The translations under genes and the position numbers were made by a program. The notes beneath the pieces were generated by a model, which did not search any database, had not been told where the DNA came from, and worked only from the letters and a program-made list of their open reading frames with translations. Positions 1 through 7,867 of a stretch of 64,000 nucleotides of DNA are shown here, piece after piece. Within the stretch, counting starts at the first letter, position 1. Every line of letters begins with the position of its first letter. The stretch comes from Anianabacter salinae (GTDB taxonomy: Bacteria; Pseudomonadota; Alphaproteobacteria; Rhodobacterales; Rhodobacteraceae). The stretch spans positions 310,001 to 374,000 of the forward strand of contig NZ_JAHQZS010000001.1 of the NCBI RefSeq assembly GCF_019061145.1, in the 5' to 3' direction.

Positions 1-1
1 G

Positions 2-163
2 TCGGGCAACAGCGCGACGGCGCGGGTCTACACGGTGGAATACCTGACGACCGCGGACGGGACGACACGGACCCAGTTCGGGGAATACGATGACCTGTTC
101 CGCCGACAGGGGGAGACGTGCCGTTTTGCGCGGCGCGCGTTCCGGGTTCGCGGCGCCCGCTGA
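2..163 (+). CDS. SnoaL-like (NTF2 fold) protein, C-terminal end
   Basis: Only the last 53 codons are inside the window; the frame is open from the left edge and ends at TGA 161-163. The visible tail alternates strands and turns and contains a YDDLFRR segment, followed by an Arg/Phe-rich end (RFARRAFRVRG). That is how SnoaL-like/NTF2-fold proteins usually finish, where this strand packs on the cone-shaped sheet. These proteins serve as small hydrolases, isomerases or binding domains, so no reaction can be named. It converges on the NmrA-like gene with a 30-bp gap. The family call rests on the tail pattern alone. Confidence 0.5.
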   Translation, partial: SGNSATARVYTVEYLTTADGTTRTQFGEYDDLFRRQGETCRFARRAFRVRGAR

Positions 164-193
164 AGGCGGAAAGCTGGCTGCCGAAGGCCGCCA

Positions 194-1105
194 TCACACC
201 GTTTCGGGCAGGGTTTGACGCGCCGCCCAATCCTCGAGCGACGTGAGCCGGACCGGCAGGTCTTGCAGCACGGGCGCCATGTCCACGTAGAACGGGCGAT
301 CCACGGGGTCGTTGTACCATGTATACTTGAGCGTCATCTCGCGGGCGAGGGTGGCGCTGTCCAGCGATGCGGATGCCTTGAACACCGCTGCCATCACCTC
401 GCCGCAGGTGGCCACGGGCATGCTCTGGAACCGAAGCGGCCGGTTCCAGACCGCGCCAAGCCTGCGCGCAAGGTCCGGCCCCCGGATCGCCTCGGGGCCC
501 CCGACATCAAGGACGCGGCCAGCAAGATGCGGGCGCTCTGCGGCGGCGACCATGAGGCTGGCAAGGTCGGCATGGCAGATCCAGCAGACCTCGAGCGTTT
601 CCTCGTGCGGATAGTGGATCAGGTTCTCGCGGTCGATCTCGGGCCAGGCCCAGGCCTTGAGCAGATTGTCGATGTAGACGACAGGCTGAACCACGATCAC
701 GGGCGCCCCCGAGGCCAACAGGATCTCGCGCATTTCCAGCCGCGCGTCCTGCGCGGCGATGTTCATGCGCACCTTCGGCACCGGCATGCTGGTGTTGAAG
801 ACGAGCGTCTGAAGCGTGGGCGATTCAGCCGCGGCCTTTGCGATCACCCGCGTCGCGTCGATCAGCGGCTCGGCCGCCTGAAATGACGTGGACGGAAGGT
901 TCAGAAGAACGGCCTCGGCCCCGTCCATCGCGGCGCGCAGGCTGTCGTGATCGGCGTAGTCGGCCGCACAGGGCGTCACGCCCTCGGGCAGCGCCGCAGC
1001 CTCGGGACGACGCGCGATCGCGGTCACAGTATGCCCGGCTTTGACAAGGGCGTGGACCTGGGCCAGTCCCTGATCCCCGGTGGCGGAAAAGACGGCGACT
1101 TTCAT
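194..1105 (-). CDS. NmrA-like NAD(P)-binding Rossmann protein
   Basis: A 303-residue protein of the atypical short-chain dehydrogenase group (NmrA/HSCARG type). The N-terminus forms the first beta strand and dinucleotide loop, with SATGDQG in place of the usual G-x-T-G-x-x-G; a basic ARRPE segment near residue 34 favours NADP(H) over NAD. The catalytic Tyr-x-x-x-Lys triad of classical SDRs is not obvious, so it may be a redox sensor or a quinone/isoflavone-type reductase. I chose the ATG at 1105 because the Rossmann strand begins directly there; an in-frame upstream ATG at 1144 would add 13 unlikely residues. It is the last gene of the minus-strand TRAP operon, 46 bp after dctM, so it may act on the imported compound. 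Confidence 0.75.
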   Translation of the reverse strand: MKVAVFSATGDQGLAQVHALVKAGHTVTAIARRPEAAALPEGVTPCAADYADHDSLRAAMDGAEAVLLNLPSTSFQAAEPLIDATRVIAKAAAESPTLQTLVFNTSMPVPKVRMNIAAQDARLEMREILLASGAPVIVVQPVVYIDNLLKAWAWPEIDRENLIHYPHEETLEVCWICHADLASLMVAAAERPHLAGRVLDVGGPEAIRGPDLARRLGAVWNRPLRFQSMPVATCGEVMAAVFKASASLDSATLAREMTLKYTWYNDPVDRPFYVDMAPVLQDLPVRLTSLEDWAARQTLPETV

Positions 1106-1151
1106 GATCGGGGCCTTTCGGTCTTCTTGAAGTTGGGCGCGCAAGGCCGGG

Positions 1152-2456
1152 TCACAGCAGACCCGGCAGAAAGAGCACGATGGCGGGAACGGCGACGATC
1201 AGGGCAAGGACCAGAAGGTCGGCCACAAGGAACCAGGTCGTTCCGCGAAAGATCGTGCCGAGCGAAATGGATTTGTCGACGACGTTCTTCAGCACGAAGA
1301 CGTTCAACCCGATGGGCGGCGTGATCATCCCGACCTCGAGGATCTTCGCGAGGAAGATGCCGAGCCACAGCTCGTTCACGCCAAGCGTCGCGGCCACGGG
1401 CAACACGATGGGCAGGGTGATGATCATCGCCCCGGTCGGTTCGAGGAACATGCCGAGCACGAGGTAAATGCCGACGATCCCGATGAGGAACAGGATGGTC
1501 GAGGAACTCATGGCTGCGACCACGTCGGCGATGTAGGCATCGACGCCGCTGAGGGCCACGAAGCGGGCCAGCAGGTTCGCGCCGATCACGATGAACAGAA
1601 GCGCCGACGTGGTCGCAAAGGCCTCGCCGACCGAAATGCGGAACTTGTGAAAGGTCAGCTTGCGCTGGGCCGCCGCGATCAGGGTGCACAGCGTCGCCCC
1701 GACCGCGCCCGCCTCGGTGGGGGTGAACAGCCCCGCGAACAGGCCACCGAACACCATCAGCGCCAGCAGCAATGCGGGAAGGACCTTGCGCAGCATGGTC
1801 AGACGTTCGCGCATCGTATGTGTCTCGTCCGACCTCGGGGCGATGGCCGGGTTGACCAGAACCCAGATCATGACGACCAGGATGTAGGCGACAGCCGACA
1901 CAAGCCCGACACCGGCACCGCCGAGGAACAGCTTGTTGATCGGAACCTCGGCGATGACGCCATAGAGGATCAGCAGGATGCTGGGCGGTATGAGCGCACC
2001 GATGGTGCCCGCCGCCGCGACCGTGCCTGTGGACAGCCTTGGGTCGTAGCCGTGGCGCTGCATTTCCGGAACCGCGATCTTGCCCATCGCGGCGGCGGTG
2101 GCGACGGAAGACCCGGTGACGGCGGCAAAGCCCGACGCCCCGAAGATGCTGGCAATCGCGAGTCCGCCGGGCAATCGGGCCAACCACACCCGCGCCGCGT
2201 CGAAAAGCCCCGCCGTGATCCCCGTGTGATAGGCAAGGTAGCCCATCAGCAGGAACATCGGGATCGAACTCAGCTCCCAACTTGCGGCGAAATCGTAGGG
2301 GATGACCTTGAGGGCCCCCAGCGCGGGACGCCAGCCGAACATCGCATAGATCCCGACGAAGGGGACCGAGAACAGCGCGATGGCGATGGGCACGCGCAGG
2401 CCGATCAGAATGATCAGGACCGTGAGGCCCAGAAGCCCGATCTCGACGTTGGTCAT
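1152..2456 (-). CDS. dctM: TRAP transporter large membrane subunit (DctM)
   Basis: A 434-residue hydrophobic protein with about twelve membrane segments, the transport-channel subunit of a tripartite ATP-independent periplasmic (TRAP) transporter. Family hallmarks are visible: a conserved GSSVATAAAMG stretch around residue 110, an IPPS motif soon after, and a matching second-half motif with LEPTG and MITPPIG. The family uses a sodium gradient to move an organic acid handed over by the binding protein. Its ATG (2454-2456) overlaps the dctQ stop by 4 bp, implying translational coupling. The substrate cannot be read from the sequence. Confidence 0.93.
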   Translation of the reverse strand: MTNVEIGLLGLTVLIILIGLRVPIAIALFSVPFVGIYAMFGWRPALGALKVIPYDFAASWELSSIPMFLLMGYLAYHTGITAGLFDAARVWLARLPGGLAIASIFGASGFAAVTGSSVATAAAMGKIAVPEMQRHGYDPRLSTGTVAAAGTIGALIPPSILLILYGVIAEVPINKLFLGGAGVGLVSAVAYILVVMIWVLVNPAIAPRSDETHTMRERLTMLRKVLPALLLALMVFGGLFAGLFTPTEAGAVGATLCTLIAAAQRKLTFHKFRISVGEAFATTSALLFIVIGANLLARFVALSGVDAYIADVVAAMSSSTILFLIGIVGIYLVLGMFLEPTGAMIITLPIVLPVAATLGVNELWLGIFLAKILEVGMITPPIGLNVFVLKNVVDKSISLGTIFRGTTWFLVADLLVLALIVAVPAIVLFLPGLL

Positions 2457-3004
2457 TCCTTGGCTCCGATGTCTTCCTGGAAGACGCCATGGTGGGGATT
2501 GGCGGCCGTCAGGGTCTTGGCGCCGAGCAGGTAGGCGAGGAACTTCAGCGCGAAGAGCAGGCACATCAGGCCGTATCCGGCAGGGGCCGAGAACCGCACC
2601 GGCCAGTTCACGATCTTCACCCCCCGCTCGATGCTGAAGGACCCGATATGAAACTTGTCGACCGCCTCGATCCACGTCGCATGCGTCAGCATCCCGCAGA
2701 CGATGCAGCAGAACAGGAACGTCCAGCCAAACAGGTGCTTCTGGCCCCGCGGCGCAAAGAACTGGGTCACGACTTCGACCGCGATGTGGTTCTCGTTCCG
2801 CTCGACGAAGGCCAGCGGCAAAAAGGTGATGAGGGGCATGTAGTAGCTGGATACCAGCGTCAGCGTCCCGGGCACGGGGGTGTTGAACAGCAGGTCCAGC
2901 AGCACGTCGAGGCTGACCTGGACCATCATCATGACGACGGCGAGCGCGGCGATGATCGCCAGCACGAAAGTCGCCTTGTCGATGAACGACATCAGGAATC
3001 GCAT
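2453..3004 (-). CDS. dctQ: TRAP transporter small membrane subunit (DctQ)
   Basis: A 183-residue protein with four predicted membrane segments. The first, near residues 8-34, is rich in Val, Met and Leu, and a conserved polar stretch (ERNENHIAVE) follows the second segment. DctQ proteins form a complex with DctM and are needed for TRAP transport. It lies between dctP (upstream, 94-bp gap holding a strong hairpin) and dctM (4-bp overlap). A modest Shine-Dalgarno (AAAGG) precedes the ATG. Confidence 0.9.
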   Translation of the reverse strand: MRFLMSFIDKATFVLAIIAALAVVMMMVQVSLDVLLDLLFNTPVPGTLTLVSSYYMPLITFLPLAFVERNENHIAVEVVTQFFAPRGQKHLFGWTFLFCCIVCGMLTHATWIEAVDKFHIGSFSIERGVKIVNWPVRFSAPAGYGLMCLLFALKFLAYLLGAKTLTAANPHHGVFQEDIGAKE

Positions 3005-3063
3005 GTGCCGGACCTTTGGTTGACGGCCCTCGTGGAACCGGGTTCGAGCAGGGTGCAGGAGAG

Positions 3064-3092
3064 GGGGCGGGGCGCGCGCGGCGCCCCGCCCC
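3064..3092 (-). terminator. GC-rich hairpin between dctP and dctQ
   Basis: A perfect 12-bp inverted repeat (arms 3064-3075 and 3081-3092) with a 5-nt loop, just after the dctP stop. No U-run follows on the minus strand, so it is more likely a 3'-end stabiliser or partial terminator. Such a structure would give more binding protein than membrane subunit, as is common in transporter operons. Confidence 0.7.
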
Positions 3093-3098
3093 TGTGGA

Positions 3099-4271
3099 TC
3101 AGTTCAGCCCGTATTCGGACGTGTCGATCTTCGAATAGATTTCCTGCACGTAGAGGTCCGAGAAGGCCTGGATGTCCGTGCCCTCGACCTCGTTGGTCAG
3201 GCCCTTCCACTTCTCGACAAGCTCTCTGATCGTCTCTGCTTTCGCCTCGACGTCGTTCAGCCCGTACTGCTCGGTGAACTGCGCAACGACCGTCGCGAAA
3301 TCCTGCTCGGCAAACGCGGTGATCTTCGCCTGGTCTGCGTCGGAAACAAGGAACACGTCCTTGCCTTCGGCCTTCATCGCCTCGAGACCCGCTTCGTTGC
3401 GTTCCTTGAGGATCTGCCAGGCGGTGAGGGCGAGGCGGCCCCCGGCCTCCATGACGGCGCGGCGTTCGTCTTCCGTCAGGCCGGCCCAAGTGTCACGGTT
3501 GATGTTCGCTGTGCCAAGTCCCGAGAACATGCTGCCGGGCATCAGGTGGGTGATCGAATCCACCACTTCGATGTAGCGCAGGCCCGTCAGGTTCTCTGGC
3601 GAGTTGGTCGAGCAGTCGACGTTGCCGGTGCTGAGCGCGTCATAGATCTCGTTGCCGGAAAGCGCGACCTGCGTGCCTCCGTAGAACTCGACGAAGCGGC
3701 CCATGTCGGGCGTGCCGGTGCGGACCCGCTTGCCTGCGATATCCTCGATGGTGCGCACGGGGGTGTTGCACACCAGCCCGTAGTCCACGGCCGCGCCGCC
3801 GCTGAGGTAGACCGTGTTCAGGCTCTTGAGCTGCGTCTGGCAATCCTCGCAGTTCAGCATGATGTATTCCATCGACGCGCCGATCATCGCGGGCCCGGCA
3901 TGGGTGGCCGGGGTGCCCGAGGTGGCAAGCATCGACAGGTTCGCCGGAAGGTTCAGCTCTGAAAATTCAGCCGGAAAGTAGGGAAACAGCGTGTAACCGA
4001 GATCCGCCAACCCGTCACGGATCCCGCCCGGGATCTCGTTCAGGCTGAGCAGCGACATCCCGAACACCTTCACGTCGAGATCGGTGGTTTCCGCGAGTTC
4101 TTCGGAAAAGGCGACGGCGGCATCGTAGTTGTAGCTGCTCTCCGGCAGGCCGACGGCATAGCGCAGTTCCTTTGCCGTCGCCGGTGCGGCGACGATCGAG
4201 CCCATCGCGGCGGCGGCGAGTGCAAGCCTCGACAGGCTGGAGAATGCTGGGTTTCCCACTTTGATCTTCAT
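3099..4271 (-). CDS. dctP: TRAP transporter periplasmic binding protein (DctP family)
   Basis: A 390-residue secreted protein. Residues 1-33 are a Sec signal peptide (basic start, Ala/Leu core, likely cut after ATA before KELRYAVG). The mature part has the DctP two-lobe pattern, including GKRVRTGTPDMG, where the conserved Arg normally pairs with the ligand carboxylate, and STGNVDCSTNSPEN in the second lobe. Two cysteines (NCEDCQ) could form a disulfide in the periplasm. The ATG at 4271 has a strong AGGGAGG Shine-Dalgarno; longer upstream starts would bury the signal peptide. First gene of the operon with dctQ, dctM and the NmrA-like gene. Probable ligand: an organic acid, identity unknown. 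Confidence 0.9.
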   Translation of the reverse strand: MKIKVGNPAFSSLSRLALAAAAMGSIVAAPATAKELRYAVGLPESSYNYDAAVAFSEELAETTDLDVKVFGMSLLSLNEIPGGIRDGLADLGYTLFPYFPAEFSELNLPANLSMLATSGTPATHAGPAMIGASMEYIMLNCEDCQTQLKSLNTVYLSGGAAVDYGLVCNTPVRTIEDIAGKRVRTGTPDMGRFVEFYGGTQVALSGNEIYDALSTGNVDCSTNSPENLTGLRYIEVVDSITHLMPGSMFSGLGTANINRDTWAGLTEDERRAVMEAGGRLALTAWQILKERNEAGLEAMKAEGKDVFLVSDADQAKITAFAEQDFATVVAQFTEQYGLNDVEAKAETIRELVEKWKGLTNEVEGTDIQAFSDLYVQEIYSKIDTSEYGLN

Positions 4272-4872
4272 GTTTCCCTCCCTGGAAAATATGCGCGCGG
4301 CACAAGGCGAGCCATCTCGGCGGTCGCTTTGCCCGCGCAGTCCGAAGTCTTCGAGTTCGTTCCGACGATGGCCTGGGGCTGGTGTTCCTCCCGCTCCGAC
4401 GGTCTGACCTGCGCGGGTCCGGCGGACGTGTCCCCTGTTCGTGCCGTGTCGGTCACCGGGATGTCCCCGGGCATCCAAATCGTAATGCGCTCGATCCTTG
4501 TGTAAGATTGACGGCAAGTCAATATGCAATAAGGTGGTTTAAGTATGCAAGTGAGATGCACCACCCTCTGATTGCTACGTCCCTTGCGGAGCCGCAGTCC
4601 GTGCATCACGGAAGCAAGAGAGGGCGTCGCATGCGCTATGGCGGGGGCGGCAGGCTGCCATGCGCCTCCAAGTGCCGCATACGCCAGACAGGATGCACGG
4701 ATACAAGCCTGCCATGCCCAAGGCGAAGATGCGTGCGGCGCCCGACTTTTTCGCGTTGGCGGGCAGAACCTCGCAGGTATCCTGCCGCAAACGAAATGCC
4801 TCCCGAACGAGGACCCGGAAGGCATGTATTCAAGGGTGTCGCCCGATGCGACCGGCGCTGTTTCGTTCCCAT
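4272..4872. other. 600-bp non-coding region upstream of dctP
   Basis: No convincing gene in either strand; short open frames here have arginine/proline-rich compositions and no start signals. It holds the dctP leader (minus strand). The most AT-rich stretch, about 4495-4560, is the likeliest promoter/operator area and carries the direct repeat listed separately. The right side abuts a degraded gene fragment, so part of this stretch may be decayed coding sequence. Confidence 0.5.
4523..4550. promoter_or_regulatory. Direct repeat TATGCAA, 21-bp spacing
   Basis: TATGCAA occurs at 4523-4529 and again at 4544-4550, exactly two helical turns apart, in the AT-rich part of the region upstream of dctP. 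On the minus strand, TTGCAT-like and TTGACT-like -35 candidates fall in the same place. This geometry suits a dimeric regulator for the TRAP operon, but no regulator gene lies beside it. Speculative. Confidence 0.25.
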
Positions 4873-5070
4873 CTATTCCGGGGCGATCACAAACTCGCCG
4901 TCGTGGACCATCGGCACGTTCGTTCCGTAGTTCGGAATGCGCTCGTCGTCATAGCTGAAGTTCAGATCGCCGACGACGATCTCGATGTCTCTCTGGGCGA
5001 AGACGGAATCGTTGACGCTTTCGCGTGTCGGGTTCGGCGCGGCATCCTTGATGGCATTGGCCGATGGCGG
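4873..5070 (-). pseudogene. Remnant 3' end of a possible solute-binding protein gene
   Basis: A minus-strand frame of 65 codons ends with TAG (4873-4875). It is closed upstream by an in-frame TAG at 5071-5073, with no usable start codon near its beginning. The peptide is well composed for a real protein tail: NPTRESVNDSVFAQ, then VVGDLNFSYDDERIPNYG, then MVHDGEFVIAPE. The order 'helix, V-x-G-x-x-F-s-Y-D-D, V-x-D-G-x-F-V' resembles the C-terminus of periplasmic binding proteins of branched-chain-amino-acid ABC importers, but the match is from memory of the pattern only. Upstream codons are gone, so I read it as a 5'-truncated relic. Confidence 0.4.
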
Positions 5071-5118
5071 CTAACATCGAATGCGCACAGAGCCCCTAAC
5101 GCATACGGAACACGCCCC

Positions 5119-5733
5119 ATGAAATTCGTCACCTCCCGGCAAGAGTTGCGAGATGCTTTCGAGCCGGCCCATGACGTCGCCATTCGCAAGCAGCTTCGCA
5201 GCATCGACGTGCATTCCCGCCGTTTCATCGAAAGATCGCCATTTGTCCTGATCGGCTCGCAGGGCGGATCGGGCACGGGCGATGTCTCGCCCAAGGGGGA
5301 CCAGCCAGGATTTGTCCGCGTGCTGGACGACCGGACCCTCGCCATCCCGGATCGCCCCGGCAACAATCGGCTCGATACCTGGGAGAACATTGTCGAGAAC
5401 CCGGCGGTCGGGCTGTTGTTCATGATCCCCGGCATGAACGAGACGCTTCGGATCAACGGCGAGGCGCGGCTGACGCTGGACGGCGATCTGTGCCGCGAGA
5501 TGCACGTCAACACCCGCCCCGCGCGCGCTGTCCTGGTCGTGAAGGTTCACGAGGTCTATCTGCACTGCGCCAAGGCGTTCATTCGCTCGAAGCTCTGGGC
5601 GCCCGAGACTTGGCCTGCGCGTTCCGACATGCCGACGCTTGGCGAGATGCTGAAGGACCAGGCAGAAATGCCCGTCTCTGCGGATGAGGTCGACTGCCTT
5701 CTGGACGAATCCTACAGGACGCGGCTTTGGTGA
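5119..5733 (+). CDS. PPOX-class FMN-dependent flavoprotein (MSMEG_1061-like)
   Basis: A 204-residue pyridoxamine 5'-phosphate oxidase-fold protein. Visible family marks are a central strand with PFVLIGSQGG, DVSPKGDQPGFVRVLDD near residues 58-75 (FMN phosphate region), PDRPGNNRLDTWENIVENP, and the VHEVYLHCAKAFIRSKLW block typical of the MSMEG_1061 subgroup. These proteins bind FMN or F420 and act as small oxidoreductases of mostly unknown substrate. The start at 5119 fits the usual N-terminus (MKFVTSRQELRDAFEPA); the frame is open further upstream but that part looks non-coding. It stands alone between a relic and nasT. Confidence 0.82.
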   Translation: MKFVTSRQELRDAFEPAHDVAIRKQLRSIDVHSRRFIERSPFVLIGSQGGSGTGDVSPKGDQPGFVRVLDDRTLAIPDRPGNNRLDTWENIVENPAVGLLFMIPGMNETLRINGEARLTLDGDLCREMHVNTRPARAVLVVKVHEVYLHCAKAFIRSKLWAPETWPARSDMPTLGEMLKDQAEMPVSADEVDCLLDESYRTRLW

Positions 5734-5789
5734 AACCCAGCGGGTCGCTACAAAACGGGCGAACCCGTCAGTCCTTGCGCAAAAAATAA

Positions 5790-5809
5790 GCGCGGCGAGG
5801 ACGCCGCGC
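5790..5809. terminator. 8-bp hairpin downstream of the flavoprotein gene
   Basis: GCGCGGCG (5790-5797) and CGCCGCGC (5802-5809) enclose AGGA. An A-run (5781-5786) lies on the left side, so a U-run would follow the hairpin only on minus-strand RNA. It could block antisense transcription or weakly end the flavoprotein mRNA. Orientation and role uncertain. Confidence 0.4.
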
Positions 5810-5864
5810 GATGTGGGCGATCGCCGGTCTTGCGCGCTGCGTGCAACCGCAGCATTCGGGGGCC

Positions 5865-6449
5865 ATGACCGCCCCCCTGACCATCGTTGTCGTCGAAGAG
5901 GATCGTGACCGCGCGATCGCCATTGTCGATGCCTTGAAGGACAGCGGCGACTACGATGTCCACGTCATCGGCAATGTCACCGGGCTGTCGCGGCGGATCG
6001 CGGCGTTCATGCCCGACGTCGTGCTGATCGACATCGACAATCCGACGCGCGACATGCTTGAGGAGTTGACGCTGGCGACCGGCCCGCTGGAACGCCCGGT
6101 GGCGATGTTCGTCTCGGGTGCGGCGGGCGGCCTTGCCCGCGCCGCGATCGAGGCCGGGGTTTCGGCCTATGTCGTCGACGGCCTGCAGCCCGAACGGCTG
6201 AAGCCGGTGATGGACACCGCCATCGCCCGTTTCCAGATGATCCGGCAGATGCGCACCGAACTGATCGAGACGCGGCGCGCGCTGGAAGAGCGCAAGGTAA
6301 TCGACCGGGCCAAGGGTCTGTTGATGAAGGCAAAGGGGATCGGAGAAGACGACGCCTATGCGCTGTTGCGCAAGGCGGCCATGGACCAGGGCCGCCGGGT
6401 GGCCGAGGTCGCAGAGGCGCTGGTGACGGCTGCGGGGCTCTTGCGATGA
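5865..6449 (+). CDS. nasT: ANTAR-domain response regulator, nitrate antiterminator NasT
   Basis: A 194-residue two-domain protein. Residues 1-120 form a receiver-like domain; the acidic cluster (E11, E12, D13) and D56 in VVLIDID are kept, but the usual receiver lysine near SAYVVDG is not, as in NasT. Residues about 125-192 are the ANTAR RNA-binding domain (three helices; EERKVIDRAKGLLMKAKG then ALLRKAAMDQGRRVAEVAEAL). In the known system free NasT binds paired hexaloop hairpins in the nitrate operon leader and stops termination, while NasS holds it inactive without nitrate. The ATG at 5865 starts the first beta strand directly. It overlaps nasS by 4 bp and precedes a leader with fitting RNA structure. 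Confidence 0.92.
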   Translation: MTAPLTIVVVEEDRDRAIAIVDALKDSGDYDVHVIGNVTGLSRRIAAFMPDVVLIDIDNPTRDMLEELTLATGPLERPVAMFVSGAAGGLARAAIEAGVSAYVVDGLQPERLKPVMDTAIARFQMIRQMRTELIETRRALEERKVIDRAKGLLMKAKGIGEDDAYALLRKAAMDQGRRVAEVAEALVTAAGLLR

Positions 6450-7618
6450 AGGCGGTTTCGCTGCCTGTGGCCTATATCCCGCTGGTCGATGCCGCCCCGC
6501 TGATCGTCGCGCAAGAGCTTGGCTTTGCAGAGGCCGAGGGGCTGTCGCTCGATCTGGTCGCGGCGCCCTCGTGGTCATCGGTGCGCGACATGCTGGCCTT
6601 TGGCCGCGTCGACGCGGCGCACCTGCCCTCGCCGGTCCCGGTGGCGATGGCGCTGGGGATAGGCGGGGTCACGACGGCGATTTCCGCGGTGTCGGTGCTG
6701 TCGGCCAATGGCAACGTGATCGGCATCAGCCGCGCGCTCGAGTCTGCGCTTGCGGCTTCGGGATATGCCTTCGATTTCGCCGATGCGGGCGCGGCAGGGG
6801 CGGCGCTTGCGCGGGTGGCGGGGCCGTCCCTCGTGATTGGCGTGCCGTTCCCGTTCTCGATGCATGTCGAATTGCTGCATGTCTGGCGGTCGGCGACCCC
6901 GCTGGCGGACATCGGATTCGAGATCAGGACGATCCCGCCGCCGCTGATGGCGCAGGCCCTTGCTGCTGGCGAGATCGACGCCTTTTGCGTGGGCGAGCCA
7001 TGGGGGTCGGTGTCGGTCGAGCGTGGATCGGGTGCCTTGTTGCTTCCGGGCTGTGCGATCTGGTCATTCGCGCCAGAAAAGGTACTGGCCACGCGCACCG
7101 ACTGGGCCGAGACCGAACCGCATCTGCTGGGTCGCCTCATGCGGGCGGTCTGGCGCGCGGGCCGGTGGCTGTCGCACCCCGAAAGCCGGACGGCCGCCGC
7201 CGAGCTGTTGTCGCGCCGCCGCTGGCTGGGCGTGCCGTCCGAGATCCTCGACCGGGCGCTCTCGGGCCATCTGACGATCTCGCCAAAGGGCGACGTGCGC
7301 GAGGTTCCGGGCTTTGTGGAGTTCCACCGGGGCGCTGCCACCTTTCCATGGCGCAGCCAGGCCAGGTGGATCGCGGAACAGTTGGCCGGGCGCGCGGGGC
7401 TGGACAAGGCGGATGCGATGACGCGGGCCGCCGCAGTCTTTCGCAGCGATCTTTACCGCAATGCCCTGCAGGGAACCGGCGCCGAGATGCCGGGCGCCTC
7501 GGACAAGCTGGAAGGCTCGCTGAGCCACAGGACCGCCGTTGCCTCTGCCTCGGGACGCCTGATTCTGGAGCGGGACAGGTTTTTCGACGGACGGATTTTT
7601 GATCCCTTCGCGGACTGA
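6446..7618 (+). CDS. nasS: Cytoplasmic nitrate sensor NasS (NrtA-like)
   Basis: A 390-residue protein of the CmpA/NrtA binding-protein fold without a signal peptide: it begins directly with VSLPVAYIPLVDAAPLIVAQELGF, whereas secreted NrtA downstream carries a leader. That is the diagnostic difference of NasS, which keeps NasT inactive and releases it when nitrate or nitrite binds. Shared family blocks include DAFCVGEPWGSVSVERG and the GDVREVPGFVEFHR segment also found in the NrtA here, so the two genes are paralogues. Its ATG overlaps the nasT stop by 4 bp. Confidence 0.92.
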   Translation: MKAVSLPVAYIPLVDAAPLIVAQELGFAEAEGLSLDLVAAPSWSSVRDMLAFGRVDAAHLPSPVPVAMALGIGGVTTAISAVSVLSANGNVIGISRALESALAASGYAFDFADAGAAGAALARVAGPSLVIGVPFPFSMHVELLHVWRSATPLADIGFEIRTIPPPLMAQALAAGEIDAFCVGEPWGSVSVERGSGALLLPGCAIWSFAPEKVLATRTDWAETEPHLLGRLMRAVWRAGRWLSHPESRTAAAELLSRRRWLGVPSEILDRALSGHLTISPKGDVREVPGFVEFHRGAATFPWRSQARWIAEQLAGRAGLDKADAMTRAAAVFRSDLYRNALQGTGAEMPGASDKLEGSLSHRTAVASASGRLILERDRFFDGRIFDPFAD

Positions 7619-7626
7619 CGCACAAA

Positions 7627-7650
7627 TTCCCGGCACTGCGCGTCCGGGAA
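7627..7650 (+). terminator. Hairpin after nasS
   Basis: TTCCCGG (7627-7633) pairs perfectly with CCGGGAA (7644-7650) around a 10-nt loop, 8 bp after the nasS stop. There is no U-run, so it may trim or slow transcription into the leader rather than end it. Confidence 0.45.
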
Positions 7651-7711
7651 TGCGGCATTGCAGCAATTCCCACTTGATCCCCTTCAGGCCTCTGCGCACC
7701 GTCGAAGTGCA

Positions 7712-7757
7712 CGGAAGGCAATGGCGTCTCCGGCAAGAATTTTCCCACCGCACGGGA
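7712..7757 (+). ncRNA. ANTAR-type leader RNA: two hairpins with A1/G4 loops
   Basis: Hairpin 1: CGGA (7712-7715), a bulged A, GGC (7717-7719), loop AATGGC (7720-7725), GTC (7726-7728), TCCG (7729-7732). The hexaloop has A at position 1 and G at position 4, the pattern known for ANTAR targets. Hairpin 2: TCCC (7743-7746), loop ACCGCAC (7747-7753), GGGA (7754-7757), again with A1 and G4, though as a 7-nt loop or a 6-nt loop with one bulged C. They lie 10 nt apart, directly before the intrinsic terminator and downstream of nasT-nasS. NasT binding here should favour read-through into nrtA when nitrate is present. Confidence 0.75.
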
Positions 7758-7766
7758 TTGCTGAGC

Positions 7767-7814
7767 AAAGCCGCTCGACCCTGTCGCCCATGGCGACTTG
7801 GTTGGCGGCTTTTT
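7767..7814 (+). terminator. Intrinsic terminator in the nitrate operon leader
   Basis: Outer arms AAAGCCGC (7767-7774) and GCGGCTTT (7805-7812) pair over 8 bp. Inside is a second perfect hairpin, GTCGCC/GGCGAC (7783-7788, 7792-7797), with a CAT loop, and the structure ends in five T (7810-7814). It lies 54 bp before the nrtA start, so without antitermination the transport and reduction genes would be shut off. Confidence 0.88.
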
Positions 7815-7867
7815 GTCATTTGTCCGGGTCCTTTCCAGGCCGGACGCACCCAAGGAGACACACCCGA

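Noticed and set aside
1102-2490. 462-codon minus-strand frame overlapping dctM in another phase
   Set aside because: Arg/Asp/His-rich with no membrane segments; the DctM frame has the family motifs.
5790-5809. Hairpin as a firm terminator for the flavoprotein gene
   Set aside because: The T-run is on the wrong side for plus-strand RNA, so it was kept only as a low-confidence structure.
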